Assembly: GCA_027405735.1 (NCBI GenBank)
Contig: JAPEHQ010000003.1
Span: 2,046,001-2,110,000 of the forward strand
DNA length: 64,000 nucleotides
From: Mucor racemosus
Lineage: Eukaryota; Mucoromycota; Mucoromycetes; Mucorales; Mucoraceae
Direction of reading: 5' to 3'
Every line of letters starts with the position of its first letter. Position 1 is the first letter of the stretch. Shown here piece by piece: positions 12,645 to 24,032 of the stretch. Below the pieces are notes generated by a model. That model ran no database searches. It saw only the letters and a program-made list of their open reading frames with translations, and had not been told where the DNA came from. Both the position numbers and the translations under genes were made by a program.

Positions 12645-13783
12645 CAAAATCGGAGCGTGCCCTCTTTTCTATAACTAGCCTCGTATTAAACACTTTTTAG
12701 GATAGACCTTAGACATTGCTACATAGATGCAAACTGGTTGTATCATGTTACATGTTCCTGAATTTATTTTTTATCTCACAAAAGGCTCAAAAACTGCTAA
12801 AATCCACTGCTTTTTCCTTGAAAACTGGGTCTCACTTTTCATCCCTACTCTACTTTTTTTTCACTAAACAACACCAAGAAAAAAATATATGCCAATGTAC
12901 CTGATATGTTCAGCTTTAATCCAAAAACGAGTATCCGGAAATATCCTACTTTTTGCAGTTGGTATTAATTTTTCAATGTTAAGGTTTTAGATTTTTTACG
13001 CGTATTTTGCTGCTAATGGATTGAAAACTTTGAGGCTTCATATCTCCAGAAAAAATTAAGCTATACTACCACTTTTTAATAATAAAATTTACTTGTTTTA
13101 AAGCGCTCTATAATATATTTTAATATAAAAAAATTCTGAGCACTTTTATTTTTTTTCATTTTTTTGGGCATTTCGATAGTAGGCTTCAAAATATTGGTTA
13201 AATTGACCAACATTTTTTTTGTATTCATGTCATTAAGCTCTTTAAGCTCTCTTGGATCCAATTTAGAGTTTTTCAAAATATTGATTTTTCATGAAGATAT
13301 CCTCAAAAATGTGTACAAAGAGATACTCTCATTTCTAACCTCAATTTTTCCCTTGTATACCCTCATCCCAAACTCTGAATTTCAAAAAAAAATTGGACAA
13401 AAATTACGTTTTCTCTACGAAAAATGTAGCTAAAAGGTTAAATAATAGCTCAATCGATAGATATTTTTTTTGCGCATTATTTCAATTAGTTATATGTTAA
13501 ATATGTTTATCAAAAGTAATGTATATCTTTAAAAAACATCCAAAATTACAATTGCATTTTACGCAAAATTTAATGTGAAACATTTATTTAAATTTTATTT
13601 ATATAGACGCAGAATCCAAAACTGTACAAAGACTATTTAATACGTTAGGTCGACTTACTTTGCAGTTCATGAGCTACTAGACAATTTAATTTTTGAGTTA
13701 TTTTTCGATCATTTTTCTATTAAAACAATTTTGGTGCTCCGCCATTATAGGACTAAGCTGTGATATGAACTATTATTTTGTGT
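12645..13783 (+). repeat. Orphan ~1.15-kb repeat family, copy A
   Basis: First of five related copies in the window (others at 21880, 30674, 47903 and 57800). Shared landmarks in order are an early CCCTCTTTTCTATAACTA, the ACGCGTA-containing segment, a TTAAGCTATACTA box, a GATATCCTCAAAAATGTGTA box and a late GGTGCTCCG(C)...GACTAAGCTGTGATATGA end. On the complementary strand a short frame (13276-13076) corresponds to part of the 150-codon frame kept in copy D. No inverted termini or target duplication were visible, and no known transposon protein is encoded. Confidence 0.8.
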
Positions 13784-14143
13784 TAAAGCCCTCCAAAGTC
13801 CCTGAAGTCCCCTATACTATTAGAGCCCAGTATGTTAATAAGCCCACTTATTTACGGATCAAGTCCCCAGCAGGGAAGAAATAATAAATTTACGTCAATG
13901 TAATCATGGCAAGATTGCTTGATTTTGTAAAATGTTATGTTTAAACTTCAATATGATATTATGGCACTTGTTGTATTTAAATTGAATAATATTTATTTAT
14001 TGAATATATTATATAGGAATAATAATAAAATATAAAGAAATGCAAAGAAAAAATAGAAAAAGCTATTACAATGAGCCGTCATTGACTCCAAAAATTTCAA
14101 TTTTGTTATTTGCCAACCAATTCAACGAGTATCTTTTCTGTTA
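13784..14143. other. Unassigned AT-rich gap
   Basis: Nothing recognised between repeat copy A and the 3-prime end of the Crypton gene. It contains an AT-rich block at 13980-14040. Confidence 0.4.
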
Positions 14144-15400
14144 TTATCTTCTTTGTTCTGCAATATTTACTGCAGTTTCCAAACTAATGTTCCTTTTTAT
14201 GGCGTAATCCTCAATTGTCTTGATGATAAGCTTTCTTCTGTTAAAAAACTTCTTTTCCTTCTCTGCTCGTCTCCATCTTGTTCCAAATTTTTCTTCCAAA
14301 TCTTGTACCGCATATCCACCGCATAAACCTTGTTTCCACTCTCTCCACAAGTCTTTTATCGACACAATTCCTCGACTCATTTAGTAATGAGATATCTTTT
14401 TCGTAACTTCAGGAGAATCTGCTGATGAGGACTACAATAATATTGGTGGTAGTGAATTGGAATTTGACGTTAAATGTTGTTGTGGTTTTGTGGTTGCTGA
14501 GACGTGCGATTGGCCATCTGGTAGATTTGGTAAGTTTGCATTAAGGTTATACTCGCTTGACCTGTAACCAGACGAGTTATATAATCATTGGTTGTTGATT
14601 GAGCAGTGAGGTGATCATTCAATTTTGAAGAAAGGTCAATATGCATCATACGTATCTTTTCCTCTAAAATTGGCACACAACGTTGGAGCAAAATGTTTGC
14701 AGGGTCATTGTTCTCTCTCATGATTACTGTCATGTGTCTTTGAAGAAGATTTATTAGTTTATACTATACAAAATACAAACAAGTGCTTTTTATATTCTAA
14801 AAACATAGGATTAGAAAACAATTTATTCTGCCATAATGAATGATTGGGGAATTTCTCTATCATGACAATTGAATCTTGGATAATAATTTTTCTCAACATA
14901 AAAAACAGTTGAAAGCAAGCTTTTGCAGCCACGGCAACCTCCATAATAGGATCACCATTATTCTTACCAATATTCTTCGCTAGTAATCGATCGTTCCATT
15001 CATCCAGTAGAGAAAAAATCAACTTGGTTAGCTCTTCAGGAGGATCCAGTGAGGCCCTGGAAATGTAAAACTGTCCTTGACGAATAGTAAAACCTGCCAT
15101 TGCACGCATTGCTTCCCTAGACAAACCAATAAGATAAGCACCAAGCACCAGTCATTGTCGTGTTATTCCAGCGACCGAGACGATAAATTTGGTCTTCATA
15201 AATGCCAGCAAGATCAGCCATCCTCGCAGAAGAGCCACGGTTTATATGTGTTTTTGTTTTCGAGAAAAGTTTTGCTCCGTCCAATTCTCTTATAACGGTA
15301 TTACAATGGCCGTTGTAGCTCCAAATTTTCTTTAAATTCTGGTTATCTGATTTAAAAAGCTTTATGAAATACCAATTATGAGGAGTAGTGAAATCAGGAA
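14144..15400 (-). pseudogene. Crypton tyrosine recombinase, C-terminal half with GCR1_C domain (decayed)
   Basis: Reads on the minus strand as the second half of an Ndc10/Gcr1-like Crypton recombinase. From 15400 down: DFTTPHNWYF, then THINRGSSARMADLAGIYED and RLGRWNNTTMTGA (the His-x-x-Arg-containing recombinase core). A frame change near 15150 follows, then GAYLIGLSREAMRAMAGF, a linker with stops, and a terminal GCR1_C-type DNA-binding domain (IKDLWREWKQGL, then FGTRWRRAEKEKKFFNRR) ending at 14144. The N-terminal half lies at 19831-20336 on the same strand, split off by an inserted 4.4-kb element. Frame changes and in-frame stops show that it is dead. GCR1_C also occurs in host regulators, but here it is linked to a recombinase core. 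Confidence 0.78.
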
Positions 15401-15436
15401 TTATCACTACGGTCGACCTGTGCGCAACAATACAGT

Positions 15437-15869
15437 TGTTGCATCCACCGGTTATTTGTAAGATAATGAACCTTTTGATTTGTAATCCTTATTGATAAGA
15501 AGTCAGCTAACTGATCTGTGGTAACATTCTTGATTGTTTTTATTGTTCTAGAGTAAGATCCAGGAAACGGGATATGTGAGACATATCCACTTGTTGGACT
15601 TAGCTGTATGAAGTAAGCTCAACTTAAATGTGCTGTATTACTAATAATGTAAATAGATTAATCTGACATTCCATGTCAGAAAGATATAATTGATCCAAAA
15701 CCGATCTAACGGATAAATGTAATATAGAATTTGTATATAAATAGGGAAAATTATTAATATTAAATAAATATGATCTTCAGTGTTTGTGTGTGATTTAATT
15801 TAACAAGTTTCTGTATCAAATTATACATTTTTTTTGCTACAATATTTATTCTAAATCTTGGGCATTTCA
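15437..15869 (+). mobile_element. Solo LTR, 433 bp
   Basis: Begins TGTTGCATCCACCGG and ends GGGCATTTCA, flanked by perfect 5-bp ACAGT duplications (15432-15436 and 15870-15874). It contains a TATAAATA box near 15738 and downstream AATAAA-like sequence, as expected of an LTR promoter and poly(A) region. It sits only ~30 bp inside the left end of the CACTA-like element. Orientation is inferred from the TATA box. The third element copy lacks it and keeps the uninterrupted target. Confidence 0.8.
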
Positions 15870-17071
15870 ACAGTAGTAAATAATGATATTTGACCCTAAA
15901 ATGCGGTTAAATAAAAATATCAGTCTCTAATATAAAGACTGCTACCTATATTAAAAACATTAGTCCCTTATGTTAGAATGCGTATTCAGATACAAGAAAA
16001 GAATACCAGCGTGATAGTCCGATATGCCTTATCAAACGGTGAATATATCCTTTGAATACAAAAAAAAAGAGAGAAACAACACACGTAGAAAAGGATTTTA
16101 AAGGCTTTATATTGTTTAGCGCAATTAAAACCCTACTAAATTGCACATTTTATCCAATGTAAAAGCAGAATTACAGTACATCAATCATAAATTATACAAA
16201 ATAGACAATATTTGTTATCATAGAAACGTGCATTTTCTATCGGAATAACCGTCTATCATATCATACATTCATTAAAAATTGCAAAAGCGAGCCCGTAGAG
16301 CAACGCCGTAATTGAGAATAGCAAGAGTGAATTTTTAAGTTTCTTATACTATGGTATATCTAAGTTTTAAGTAAAAAAGAATTTCTATTTTTTTAACTTT
16401 TCTTATATTTAACCATATATGGTCTGAAAATTCAGTTTTTGTAGCGGACATTTTCAGGGCTCATTTTATCCTTACCAACATTCATGATTTTGATCAAAAA
16501 ATAGAAAAATCAAATTTTGATACCAAAATCAACGTTTAAATATAGTACATTGTGAGAGAAAATCGTAGCCTTGACTAATACACATTTTATAAAAGCTTAA
16601 CATTAAATGTTAAGTAATGAAACTTAGCATTTTTGGCCCAAAAACGGAATTTTGGTTAAAGGATTTTTATGTAATATTTTGCAATAAAATGTTTGTTATT
16701 TTTTATTGATCAAATAGAGCGCTAAATTTTGCATATGTGTATATTTTTTGTTTTTATAATTGGTAGCATAATTAACTCTAAATTTGCAAAATCAGAAAAA
16801 AAAATTAAAAAATGTCAAAATCGATGATCTGGACAAGAATAATTTTCAAAATTAATATTCCACTTATAAGCCTTGTAAGTCTTAAAAATAAGAGATTTTA
16901 TAATACTTGAGAACTTTTTCAAGAATTTACGATGCTGTATCCACTTGATTCAAGCTTATCACTGTAAACTTTTATACAAGTTAATACTGTGTGATGGTTT
17001 ATTTGATGATAATATAGTCTTGTTTTATAATTATTGCGCTAGAGGTAATTTACATTGAGTTTTAGTCTTAC

Positions 17072-17181
17072 CTCTCCAATATCATAAACATAAACATGTC
17101 CATAACTGGAATTTACTACTGCCACCTTTTTACCCTCTTTGTCCCAAGCCAATTTATTCAATGCTTTACCAGAACAAACTT
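17072..17181 (-). pseudogene. Dynein intermediate chain gene fragment (copy 1)
   Basis: The minus strand reads SGKALNKLAWDKEGKKVAVV, then GHVYVYDIGE, followed at 17071 by a splice donor GTAAGA. This matches the C-terminal WD40 blade of cytoplasmic dynein intermediate chain (consensus of the type ALNKLxWDKxGKxxAxGSSDGHVYVYDxGE). Only one partial exon plus its downstream intron-like sequence is present, so this is a captured gene piece, not a functional gene. Two further copies lie at 36104 and 39103. Confidence 0.75.
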
Positions 17182-17282
17182 ACGATTGACCTATAAAATT
17201 TGGTTTATTAGTAAAATCAATTATTAATAACAAGTTAATAAATAATAATTATGGTGTACCTTCTTTGATAGTTAGTAGTGAT

Positions 17283-17815
17283 TGTTGTATTCCATCTACT
17301 AGTATCATACGTTATCACCTTCTACAGTATTAATACATCTTACAATCTATTTGACTAGGACATGTATTGAAGTGCAAGTCTTGATATCGGATATAAGAAA
17401 CTCCTAGCGTATCAAGTTTAATTCAGTAATTACCAAGAACGCTTTGACCTCAATTATGACACCATAATACTATTTCATCCCAGTGGTTAATCAATCAAGT
17501 AGCTATCAAATCAACATCCAAGCACATTTAGCGCAGTATTGAAACAAGACAACTCACAAGCTCTGCAAGAACGGTTAAATTATGATTGATCCATTTCAAT
17601 CCATAGATTACTATCAAACAGATCTAATGGTTCAATAGTGCCTGAAATTACATCTTAGGATCTCAATGTCAAATCAATATAAAAGGCTATACTTTTATAT
17701 CTAAATAAACGAGATCTTGTTTTTATTATACAGTTAAAGAACTGATTAATTACTCATTCTTTTATAATTGTATTCTTTTTTAAGTACTATTTATCAATCC
17801 TGAAAATATACGACA
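17283..17815 (+). mobile_element. Solo LTR of the Gypsy-associated family, 533 bp
   Basis: Begins TGTTGTATTCC and ends ATACGACA, with perfect 5-bp GTGAT duplications (17278-17282 and 17816-17820). It is related to the LTR that precedes the gag gene at 31893-32396, which gives its family identity and orientation. In the third copy of the host element the same spot is occupied by a Tc1-type transposon. Confidence 0.85.
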
Positions 17816-18390
17816 GTGATATACAAGACAACATCTTGTTTTTCTCTTCTTGGCTGTTGGCCACTAAATAGAAACAAATATTTTTTAGAAACTAAATAAA
17901 TTAATAAGAGTTTATTCATTCATTCAATTCAAGTCAATACTATACATACTTTTATAATCACCAATTTTTCTGCAGGTAGATATTGACTTTAGACCAAAAA
18001 AGCATTAATTATAACGTAGATGATGGAACAAAATGACTAAGTTCTGGATGCTTTTTTTGTTCGAGAAAGATACAGTATTATAACGTCTCCTAACATTAAC
18101 AGTTAATGATTTATTTTCAAATAAACAATAGGAAAAACATGTACTTATACCTGCTTCTGGAGTTCAGTTTATACAAAAATATTCGTCTTTTTGTTGTAGT
18201 TTTAAAACGTAAATAAAAGAGCTGAGAAAAGAGTAGGGAAGAAAAAAAATTATGCGTTACAAACAGAAGTTTACAAAGATATAAATACTTTTAGTGTTGC
18301 CAAACTGGTTGTTGTCGTTGTTGTTTCCATCTGGTCTCCAAAAAAAGGACATGGGCAGAACTCTTTCAAACCTCAAATTTCAAATTGATA

Positions 18391-19480
18391 TTGCAGTAAA
18401 TGACGAACTTGTTGCATCCACAGATCTGGGTGCATTCCTTGGTTAAGATTACGACACAGTTTGATATGTTAAGTTCTACATTGCTGTGTATTATGTTATG
18501 AAGCTCCGTTTATACAAGAATGTGGAACTAGTGTGTGTCACCTAGACTTGATTGGATATATGTATATATATAAATAGACTCCTTTAAACAGGTCATATAA
18601 TTAGAGAATGTGAATATAAAAGAAGATGGTTCGATCTTATAATAAAGTTCTTTAGTTTTAGTGTGCTCTTTCATTTTATAACAGTTTTCCTTTATTTTTA
18701 TTAAATGATTTAGTACATATTTTAGCTTTGAGATTAATATAATCTCCTGGCGTAACAGAACTTATTTACTAAAATAAAAAAAACATAAAATAAAAGCAGT
18801 AGAAATACAATTATAATCGGCTAAAGTTTTTATTACAAAAAATTTCTGAAGATTTGAAATAATTAAAAAAGTATGAGGGTATTTATAATGATTTGGAGAA
18901 CTTGGATACCATCAGACTTGAATGGATGTATATTTAGTAATCTTCCAGTTTTGAGTACATTGTTATTGATTTAATATTTTAAGGGGTAAATCATGTAGAG
19001 CATCGACCATAAGGAATTGATTTCAAATGTGACAATATCGATCTTTTGGGAAATGATCGCTTTGTTTATTATTGTTATATCTATTTTATGTACAACCTTG
19101 ATTTTAAGGGGTAGTTTTTATATGCTTGAATCTTTTTATATTGATAGTGCAACTTCAATATAGATGAGCAGTTGACTAAATTGATATGTTTGTTTATTAT
19201 TATTATTGATTTGGATAGAATCCTATTTTGATATATATGACATTTGTGTAATTGATTGCGCCGTGATCAAGGGTGCTAGTGTATCATCTACACGACATGT
19301 ATGGTTCAAAAAGGGTATTTCATATTTTTAGCATGCGTTTGTTATTGTGCTCAATTGAAGCGTTTGTTTATTATTGTTGTTCACATTTTAAGTGGCATCA
19401 TATTTTATGAGCGACACTTGGAATTTAGGTTGTTTTATTATTATCAACCGTTTTTAGTATGTACTGTAATTCCACTGCAG
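18391..19480. repeat. Insert absent from the paralogous copy, with degenerate internal repeats
   Basis: Alignment with the copy at 41510-41525 shows continuous sequence there where copy 1 has ~1.1 kb extra, including a solo LTR. The remaining ~740 bp contains imperfect repeats of TTTGTTTATTATTGTT and TTTTAAGGGGTA-like units (around 18970, 19060, 19190 and 19365). The edges show weakly inverted TGCAGT/ACTGCA words, so it may be a separate small element. No protein is recognised; a 78-codon frame at 19301-19537 is probably fortuitous. Confidence 0.4.
18410..18757 (+). mobile_element. Solo LTR, 348-bp family, copy 1
   Basis: Begins TGTTGCATCCACAGATC and ends CTCCTGGCGTAACA, with perfect GAACT target duplications at 18405-18409 and 18758-18762. 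It includes a TATATAAATAGAC promoter-like box (18567 region). Four near-identical copies exist in the window. Confidence 0.9.
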
Positions 19481-19595
19481 ATATATCTCGTCAATAAAGC
19501 AATTCTGTTGAATCAGAGTAACTCACATCTGTTTTAAACCATTCAAGTTATCTTTGTTATTAATTATTATATTATTATTGATATACTTTAATAAA

Positions 19596-19744
19596 CACTA
19601 CGAAGAAAAAATCTCTTAATTATTCTCTTAATTGTGCCACATTAAAGAAAATAAGAAAATTTTCACTGCTTATTTTTTTTAAAATTTTGTCTTATATTCC
19701 TTAATGTGGCATAATTAAGAGAATTAAGGAATTTTTTCTTAGTG
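19596..19744. mobile_element. 149-bp CACTA hairpin (MITE)
   Basis: The ends are CACTACGAAGAAAAAAT and its inverted partner ATTTTTTCTTAGTG. The two arms stay complementary for about 45 bp with few mismatches and can fold into one long stem. AAA flanks both sides (19593-19595 and 19745-19747), a 3-bp duplication. The homologous stretch near 41625 lacks the insert, giving an empty site. It is probably a MITE mobilised by a CACTA-type transposase. Confidence 0.82.
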
Positions 19745-19830
19745 AAATTAACTAAAAGACTTTGATCTCATTGCTCTGCTCATCTGAGTTGCCTGATCTG
19801 CACAGATGAGCATAATTCGGCCGTAGTGGC

Positions 19831-20336
19831 GAAACTGTTCATTTTCAACATGAAAGCGCCAAAACAAATACAGGCCAAGTGACATTATAGGACAAATTTC
19901 AAAATGAGTATTACGGATGCAACCACCAAGTTCCAAGTAATTATTTTTGTTTGTTTTTTTCTGTCTCAGCACCATCACCATAGCAGGACATTCTATATCA
20001 GGGCTGATACTCTCTTTATCTAAATTAATAGTTTGAAAATCTGTCAATTCAGCATGCCTGATAGATTGTCCTCGTAGCAGAAAATAATGAGAGAAAAGAA
20101 ATGAGGCAGCATCTCTCAAGTGTTCTCCATAATTTCTTTGGGTATTCAAATAGAATTTTATGACATTTGCTACTTGGTCTAACGAAGTATAACCATCAGC
20201 TAGTGTTCCTTCTCCACGGTCTTTGCAATTAGATCTCTTGATCTGGAATTCTCGTTCTTTAGCACTTTTCAATACGCTTGTGATTACTTTTCTTGGATTT
20301 TTTTTACAGTTTATTTTCTTTATAACTTGCGTCTTG
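19831..20336 (-). pseudogene. Crypton tyrosine recombinase, N-terminal half
   Basis: Minus-strand frame related to the Ndc10/Crypton recombinase core: KDRGEGTLADGYTSLDQV, then LRDAASFLFSHYFLLRGQSI (recombinase region), then RNTHFEICPIMSLGLYLFWR and FHVENEQF, where the CACTA-like insertion interrupts it. The 28 residues that continue the frame past 19831 are translated element end, not Crypton. Upstream the frame stays open to the LTR at 20337, which appears to have cut off the true N-terminus. Confidence 0.75.
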
Positions 20337-21244
20337 GGTTGTATTATGCCACCAAGTACTATACGTTATCACCTTCTTCTACAGTATTAATACATCTTAT
20401 AGTCTATTGACTACGACATGATGCATGGAACCACAAAGTCTTGGTGTCGGATATTATAATAAATAAAAAACTCCTAGTGTACTGAGTATATTCAGCAGCA
20501 ATTAATAAGAACGCTTGGACCTCAACTATGACACCATATTATTTCATTCCAGAGGTTATTAGTTAATAATAATCAAATAGCTATTAAATCAACATTCAAG
20601 CACATTCAGCGCAGCATTGAAACAAGGCAACTCATAAGCTCTGCGAGCACGGTTGAATTATGATTGATCCATTTTAATCCATAGACTACTATCAAGCAGA
20701 TCTAATGGCTCAATAGTACCTTAAACTACATTTCAAGATCTCAATAATGCCAAATCAATATATAGTAAAAGGCCATACCTTTATATTGTTACGCCAGGAG
20801 ATTATATCAATCTCAAAGCTAAAATATGTACTAAATCATTTAATAAAAATAAAGGAAAACTGTCATAAAATGAAAGAGCACACTAAAACTAAAGAACTTT
20901 ATTATAAGATGGAACCATCTTCTTTTATATTCACATTATCTAATTATATGACCTGTTTAAATGAGTCTATTTATATATATACATATATCCAATCAAGTAT
21001 AGGTGACACACACTAGTTCTATATTCCTGCATACACGGAGCTTCATAACATAATACACAGCAATGTAGAACTTAACATATCAAACTGTGTCGTAATCTTA
21101 ACCAAGGAATGCACCCAGATCTTTGGATGCAACATATATCAAAATAAACGATATCTTGTTTTTATTACATGACTGAAAAAATAATTTATTACTTTTAATT
21201 ATATCTTTTTAAGTATTATTTATCAAACATGAAAATATACGACA
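20337..21244 (+). mobile_element. LTR of the Gypsy-associated family, interrupted by another LTR
   Basis: Same family as 17283-17815: it begins ...TTGTATTATGCCACC with the TACGTTATCACCTTCT block and ends ATACGACA. A 348-bp LTR is nested inside it (20787-21134). I could not find a clear target duplication, so the 5-prime edge is approximate. Confidence 0.75.
20787..21134 (-). mobile_element. Solo LTR, 348-bp family, copy 2 (nested)
   Basis: Reverse orientation: begins TGTTACGCCAGGAG and ends GGATGCAACA, with perfect TATAT duplications (20782-20786 and 21135-21139). It is nested in the older LTR at 20337-21244, which dates it as younger. Confidence 0.9.
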
Positions 21245-21301
21245 CAACAGGCAATTTTATTGGACAGAAATATCATGTTTTGCTGATGGTTTTCTCAAAT
21301 C

Positions 21302-21649
21302 TGTTGCATCCACAGATCTGGGTGCATTCCTTGGTTAAGATTACGACACAGTTTGATATGTTAAGTTCTACATTGCTGTGTATTATGTTATGAAGCTCCG
21401 TGTATGCAGGAATATGGAACTAGTGTGTGTCACCTAGATTTGATTGGATATATGAATATATATAAATGGACTCCTTTAAACAGGTCATATAATTAGAGAA
21501 TGTGAATATAAAAGAAGATGGTTCCATCTTATAATAAAGTTCTTTAGTTTTAGTGTGCTCTTTCATTTTATAACAGTTTTCCTTTATTTTTATTAAATGA
21601 TTTAGTACATATTTTAGCTTTGAGATTGATATAATCTCCTGGCGTAACA
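21302..21649 (+). mobile_element. Solo LTR, 348-bp family, copy 3
   Basis: Begins TGTTGCATCCACAG and ends GGCGTAACA, with perfect AAATC duplications (21297-21301 and 21650-21654). Nearly identical to the other three copies. Confidence 0.9.
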
Positions 21650-21879
21650 AAATCACAGCAATTTGCGAAAGTAAGAATATAAACTTTTATGCAAGATATA
21701 TTTAAATCTACCATCATGTATAATTGGAGATTAATTGGATCAATATTCACAAGGATGGGTTTTTTTTCTTTGTTTTCTGCAGCTGTAAATATTAGTTTAT
21801 TATTTTGTAAAACTTAAAACTTATTATTTAGGGCTTAATTTCTGTATTCACAAGATAGGTCTAATTGATTGCTACTCTG

Positions 21880-23064
21880 CATTTTTTGTTTTAGCAAAAA
21901 AGATTGATTTTTCATCGAGATAACCAAAATAATAGTTATTATCACAGCTTAAAGCCTATCATCACGGGGTTCAAAATTTATTTGTTGAAATGAATCAAAA
22001 ATGATTCAAAAAACAAAATTGTTTAAATGCTCATGAGCTGCAAATTAAGTCCACCTAGCGTATTAAATAGTTTTTGTACAGTTTTGGATTCTGCATCCAT
22101 CTAAATAAAATTTAAATAAATATTTCACATTAAATTTTGCGTAAAATGCAATTTTAATTTTGAAGGTTTTTTGAAGATACATATTACTTTTGATAAACAT
22201 GTTTCAAATAAAAGCTATGAAAATAATGCACAAAAACATTATCTATCAATCGAGATATTGCTGAACCTTCTAGCTGCATTTTTCGTGGAGAAAACAAGAT
22301 TTTTGTCTAATTTTTTTTTGAAATTCAGGATTTTGGATGAGGGTATACAAGGGGAAAATTGAGGTTAGAAATGAGAGTATATCTTTGTACAAATTTTTGA
22401 GGATATCTCCACGAAAAATCAATATTTTTAGAAAATCTAAATTGGGTTTAAGAGAGCTCAATGAGCTTGATGACATGAGTAAAAAAAAGCTGCTACTCAA
22501 TTTAACGAAAATTTTGAAATCTACTGCAAAAATGTCAAAAAAATGAAAAAATAAAATAAAATTGTTCAAAATTTTTTCATACTTAAATATGTTATAGAAC
22601 ACTTTAAAACAAGCAAGTTTTATTATTAGCAAGTGTTAGTATAGCGTAATTATTTCTAGAGATATGAAGCCTTAAAGTTTTCAATTTTTAGCAGTGAAAT
22701 ACGCGTAAAAAATCTGAAACATTAACACTAAAAAATTAATACCATCTACAAAAAGTAGGATATTTTTGGATACTTATTTTTGAATTAAAGCTGAACATCT
22801 CAGGTACATTGACATATAATTTTTTCTTGGTGTTATTTAGTGAAAAAAAAAGTAGAGCAGGGATGAAAAGTGAGACCCAGTTTTCAAGGGAAAAGTAGTG
22901 AATTTTACCAATTTTTGAGTCTTTTGTGAGATAAAAAATAAATTCAGGAACATGTAGCATGATACAACCAGTTCGTATCTATGTAGCAGTGCCCAACTTA
23001 TATCCTAAAAAGTATTTAGTATGAGATTAGTTATAGAAAAGAGGGCACTCTGATTTTGAAGACT
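21880..23064 (-). repeat. Orphan ~1.15-kb repeat family, copy B
   Basis: Inverted relative to copy A, with the same landmark order when reverse-complemented. The frame corresponding to the copy D 150-codon frame is split here (22171-22362 and 22337-22546, plus strand). On the opposite strand the frame 22960-22736 (FIPALLFFSLNNTKKK) is also kept in copy D. Its right end lies ~310 bp upstream of the uL16m start. Confidence 0.8.
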
Positions 23065-23375
23065 AACAACTTTAAAAAACAAGTTTTTTGGTACGGCATT
23101 AAGCGCTCTAAAATTACTGAATTTGACCAGCTTAGGCTGCCTTTTTTTATTCCATAAGTCAGTATATAATGTATATAAGAACAACGTTGTTAAAAATGTT
23201 AAACAAACTTTTAAATGTCAAAGCATTTCTGGGTAGATCAAATAAAACAATATGATGCGGTATTTTAATGGTCGCCGCCACAAAAAATGGAAAGGATGGT
23301 AACAAGGTCCCCCTCCCCTCTCGGTTAGTTTTTTTTTATTTGAACCCTTCTCCACATAAACTATACTTATCAAGT

Positions 23376-24032
23376 ATGTTTTCAGCTTTCAGAAAAAATG
23401 CTTTGAGCACCTATAACACCACCTCTAGCATCATTAGCAACGTCTTCCAACGCCAACCTGCTGCACTTACACAAACCGTTCGTTTTGCATCCAATTTTTC
23501 ACCAAAGCGTACCAAATACCGTAAAGCACACAAGGGCAAGATCCCAATTCCTATCGGTGGATCTACCAAGGGAACAACAGTTGAATTTGGCGATTATGGT
23601 TTGCGAGTAAAGGAAGGAGCTCGTCTTACAGGTCGTCAATTGACAGCTGTTCATAATGCTCTCAAGCGTAAGATTAAACCTGTCAAGGGCTCACAATTAT
23701 GGATGCGTGTATTTCCTGATATTCCTGTTTCAAGCAAAGGTAATGAAGTTCGTATGGGTAAGGGTAAAGGTACTTTTGAATACTGGGCCTGTCGTGTACC
23801 TTTGAACCGTATCATTTTCGAAATTAGTGGTATGAGAAAAGAAATCGCCAAGGAAGCTTTCCGTTTAGCTTCTCACAAGTTACCTATCAAGGTTGAAATG
23901 GTTGAGCGTGGTGCTAAACCTATTGTTGGTGCTGGTTTTTCTCCTGCTAAGGCAACAACCGCTAAAGAAGCAGCCCCTTCATCACCATCACCCTCATCTA
24001 CAACAGCTTCAAGCCCTTCTGCTACTGCTTAA
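23376..24032 (+). CDS. mrpl16: Mitochondrial ribosomal protein uL16m (MRPL16)
   Basis: Component of the mitochondrial large ribosomal subunit near the peptidyl-transferase and tRNA-binding region. Seen: a single exon of 218 residues. A Ser/Arg/Ala-rich N-terminus ending ...TQTVRFASNF looks like a mitochondrial presequence. The uL16 domain follows: SPKRTKYRKAHKGK, FGDYGLRVKEGARLTGRQL, the strongly conserved SQLWMRVFPDIPVSSKGNE, MGKGKGTFEYWACRV and AKEAFRLASHKLPIK. The C-terminal tail is Ala/Ser/Pro-rich, longer than in bacteria. The start at 23376 (MFSAFRKNA) is preferred over the in-frame ATG at 23268, because it yields a normal amphipathic presequence and the upstream residues look like translated leader. 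Confidence 0.93.
   Translation: MFSAFRKNALSTYNTTSSIISNVFQRQPAALTQTVRFASNFSPKRTKYRKAHKGKIPIPIGGSTKGTTVEFGDYGLRVKEGARLTGRQLTAVHNALKRKIKPVKGSQLWMRVFPDIPVSSKGNEVRMGKGKGTFEYWACRVPLNRIIFEISGMRKEIAKEAFRLASHKLPIKVEMVERGAKPIVGAGFSPAKATTAKEAAPSSPSPSSTTASSPSATA

Larger units (their letters stand above)
15401..19830. mobile_element. CACTA-like element, copy 1, inserted in the Crypton gene; carries a dynein intermediate chain fragment
   Basis: The ends carry inverted repeats CACTACGGTCGA (15405-15416) and TCGGCCGTAGTG (19817-19828). A 3-bp GAA sits on each side (15398-15400 and 19831-19833). Removing the insert with one GAA rejoins the Crypton reading frame exactly, which is strong evidence for the boundaries. 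The interior matches two other window segments (35384-36359 and 37883-41750). It holds no recognisable transposase, so it is probably non-autonomous. Secondary insertions are three solo LTRs, a 149-bp hairpin element, and a stretch (about 18391-19480) absent from the third copy. CACTA superfamily elements typically have CACTA-type ends and 3-bp target duplications, as here. Confidence 0.75.

Noticed and set aside
14144..14380. Host Gcr1-like glycolytic regulator
   Set aside because: The GCR1_C domain here directly follows a decayed tyrosine-recombinase core, so it is the Crypton DNA-binding domain.
20747..21016. 89-codon frame, also present at 21420-21656 and 41906-42166
   Set aside because: It is translation of the 348-bp LTR family on one strand, repeated only because the LTR is repeated.
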